From positions 1-39,602 of the IMG/VR virus record IMGVR_UViG_3300032397_000036: a stretch of 39,602 nucleotides of DNA; one strand, given 5' to 3'. The notes beneath the pieces were generated by a model, which worked only from the letters and a program-made list of their open reading frames with translations, was not told where the DNA came from and made no database searches. Positions 38,697 through 39,602 of the stretch are shown here, piece by piece (position 1 is the first letter of the stretch; each line of letters opens with the position of its first letter). A program made the position numbers and the translations under genes. Origin of the DNA: a virus.

Positions 38697-38710
38697 ACGC
38701 TCGCGAGCGT
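38697..38710. repeat. 14-base perfect palindrome
   Basis: ACGCTCGCGAGCGT reads the same on both strands, directly after the TGCCGAC repeats. It may be an operator or, with the nearby repeats, part of a replication origin. Confidence 0.6.
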
Positions 38711-39020
38711 GCCCCACGATAGAATGCCGATATCCCCTGTAGGGCCACTGTAAGGCCCATAGCGGGCATGCGAGCATTTTCCGGTAGGGTAGCTCCAATT
38801 TCCCGTCGTGTAAGTTCTTACCATATTTGGACGGTATCTGGACAGATTGGTCATAGGTCTGTAAGATTGTTCCAATATGCGTCGGTTTGCAGTCATATAG
38901 GCTTGAAAGATCCCCTAGCTGGGGGATGGTATATCGGCTGTAGCGCGCTACTTGCGTGCGTGCGTCACTCCCCTAGTCTGGAGCGGCATCGAACGTGCGT
39001 TCGGTGAGGCCATATGTATG

Positions 39021-39051
39021 GGCAATCCCTCAAGTATTTTCAGGGATTGCC
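39021..39051 (+). terminator. Ten-base-pair hairpin ahead of rightward genes
   Basis: GGCAATCCCT (39021-39030) and AGGGATTGCC (39042-39051) pair perfectly around an 11-base loop, then GATATTTC follows. It may end transcription entering from the left, or be a leader hairpin for the gene at 39108. The T-run is poor. Confidence 0.5.
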
Positions 39052-39107
39052 GATATTTCAATTGGGTGTTACGTTTGCCCGGTATGTCTAGCTGAAGGAT
39101 ATGTCGC

Positions 39108-39389
39108 ATGACTGATTTACAATATGCAGTGCTGGAGCGTATCCATAGCGGGCAAATCTATTCAATGTGTGACGTGAGTATTCTCGGTTTGACTGCATGG
39201 ACTGACGGAATCTCCATCAATCTGAAGGGCTTGCGAGACATGAAATGGCATGCCATGCGAGCAGGAATAGCCGCTGCAAAAACCGCAGCTAGCAACGTGA
39301 CTAACACTGAGGCGCTGAGAACCACGTATCAGCGGAGTCCAAATTCGGATGGCGCTCGTCGGCGTTCATGCGAGCAGGAGGGTAACTAA
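39108..39389 (+). CDS. Hypothetical protein, 93 aa
   Basis: First gene of the rightward set. AAGGA lies 11 bases ahead of the ATG, a little far. The N-terminus is helical (DLQYAVLERIHSGQIYSMCD) and the C-terminus is basic with low order (PNSDGARRRSCEQEGN). Family unknown. The next gene begins one base after its stop, supporting a real gene pair. Confidence 0.5.
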   Translation: MTDLQYAVLERIHSGQIYSMCDVSILGLTAWTDGISINLKGLRDMKWHAMRAGIAAAKTAASNVTNTEALRTTYQRSPNSDGARRRSCEQEGN

Positions 39390-39390
39390 C

Positions 39391-39602
39391 ATGAACCAGA
39401 TCCATTCACTCAAGGTTGGGCAGAAGGTTATTCGCTCCTGCGATACTCCACGCGGCTATCAGGACGGAATTGTCGTCATGGTCAATGTAGGGGGGACTGG
39501 AGATTTTATTCTGGAATTCAAGTACAGCGACGGAAACATTCAAGCGCGCTATAGCTCAATTTTCGACGCACTGCGCGACGGAATTCGCGATCCATCGTTC
39601 GA
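39391..39602 (+). CDS. Hypothetical small protein (3' partial)
   Basis: This gene runs off the window end. AGGAGGG precedes the ATG at 39391. The visible 70 residues are strand-rich (MNQIHSLKVGQKVIRSCDTP, then GYQDGIVVMVNVGGTGDFIL) and look like a small SH3- or KOW-type barrel. No family can be named from the fragment. Confidence 0.6.
   Translation, partial: MNQIHSLKVGQKVIRSCDTPRGYQDGIVVMVNVGGTGDFILEFKYSDGNIQARYSSIFDALRDGIRDPSF

Larger units (their letters stand above)
38338..39107. other. Non-coding region with palindromes and repeats
   Basis: About 770 bases with no gene I can support. It holds two near-identical 14-base units (ATTGCCGACTCAAC at 38637, ATTGCCGACGCAAC at 38657), further TGCCGAC copies near 38686, a 14-base palindrome (38697-38710), a 12-base palindrome GTAGCGCGCTAC (38940-38951) followed by three GCGT units, and hairpins at 38987-39006 and 39021-39051. 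A 42-codon frame at 38594-38722 is possible but has no ribosome site. The place between divergent gene sets suits a control or replication region. Confidence 0.5.

Noticed and set aside
38637-38700. CRISPR array
   Set aside because: Only two close copies with a six-base gap and a weaker third; too short and no cas genes.
38579-38896. 105-codon leftward frame
   Set aside because: Low-order sequence, no ribosome site, spans the palindromes and repeats.
37440-39107. tRNA or tmRNA in the long intergenic region
   Set aside because: No acceptor stem with a GTTCRA-type T-loop and CCA at the right spacing was found; TCGAA strings at 37964 and 38989 do not sit in cloverleafs.
1-39602. Integrase, excisionase, repressor, attachment site or transposase
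   Set aside because: No frame shows the motifs of these families; nothing in this window supports a temperate lifestyle or a mobile element.

Overview
The window is part of the genome of a tailed bacteriophage with a long non-contractile tail (siphovirus). It carries the capsid, portal, head-tail connector, tail tube, tape-measure, tail-tip and lysis genes, but no integrase, repressor, tRNA, CRISPR array or insertion sequence that I can see. The gene content looks most like phages of Gram-positive, probably actinobacterial, hosts: a ReqiPepy6 Gp37-like tail protein, a capsid maturation protease of the actinophage kind, a DUF2746-like protein beside the lysin, a probable -1 frameshifted tail chaperone, and several starts that look leaderless. 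Host assignment is inference.

Layout. 1-1685: rightward genes (PD-(D/E)XK exonuclease cut by the window edge, DUF3310 protein, two unknowns), converging on the late genes. 1633-6741, leftward: metallophosphoesterase, lysis pair (DUF2746-like membrane protein and CHAP endolysin), tail collar/fibre proteins, small unknowns. 6734-15046, leftward: tail tip (Gp37-like, then a 37-cysteine Dit-position protein) and a 1712-residue tape measure, interrupted by a rightward DUF1360 pair (9246-9831). 15106-15965, rightward: tail assembly chaperone and a small membrane protein. 15934-25516, leftward: neck proteins, two paralogous tail tube genes (one with an Ig/TIG extension), fibre-like proteins, major capsid protein. 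25577-30005: protease and portal, with a rightward three-gene cassette (including a SLOG protein) between them. 30038-37398, leftward: unknowns, a secreted protein, two DNA methyltransferases and a dense run of small overlapping genes, several with zinc-ribbon cysteines. 37399-39107: about 1.7 kb with little coding, lying between leftward and rightward genes; its left half has many perfect hairpins and is the best candidate for an undescribed or rare large structured RNA. 39108-39602: the start of a rightward gene set running off the window.

How the genes work together. Most of the window is one leftward late programme: build the head (portal, protease, capsid), join the tail (connector, neck), build the tail (tube, chaperone, tape measure, tip, fibre), then lyse. 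It is punctuated by internal promoters. At several starts a -10 hexamer lies only six or seven bases before the start codon, so the transcript would begin at the start codon itself. The major tail protein has its own -10 box and a terminator hairpin, which fits a separate high-level transcript.

The points most worth following are the structured intergenic region with its Shine-Dalgarno-masking leader and an A7 frameshift in the small ORF behind it; the recurring -10/start-codon module; the tail tube gene duplication; the very high cysteine content of many virion proteins against a cysteine-free tape measure; the tail chaperone on the opposite strand from the tape measure; and the absence of a recognisable terminase next to the portal.
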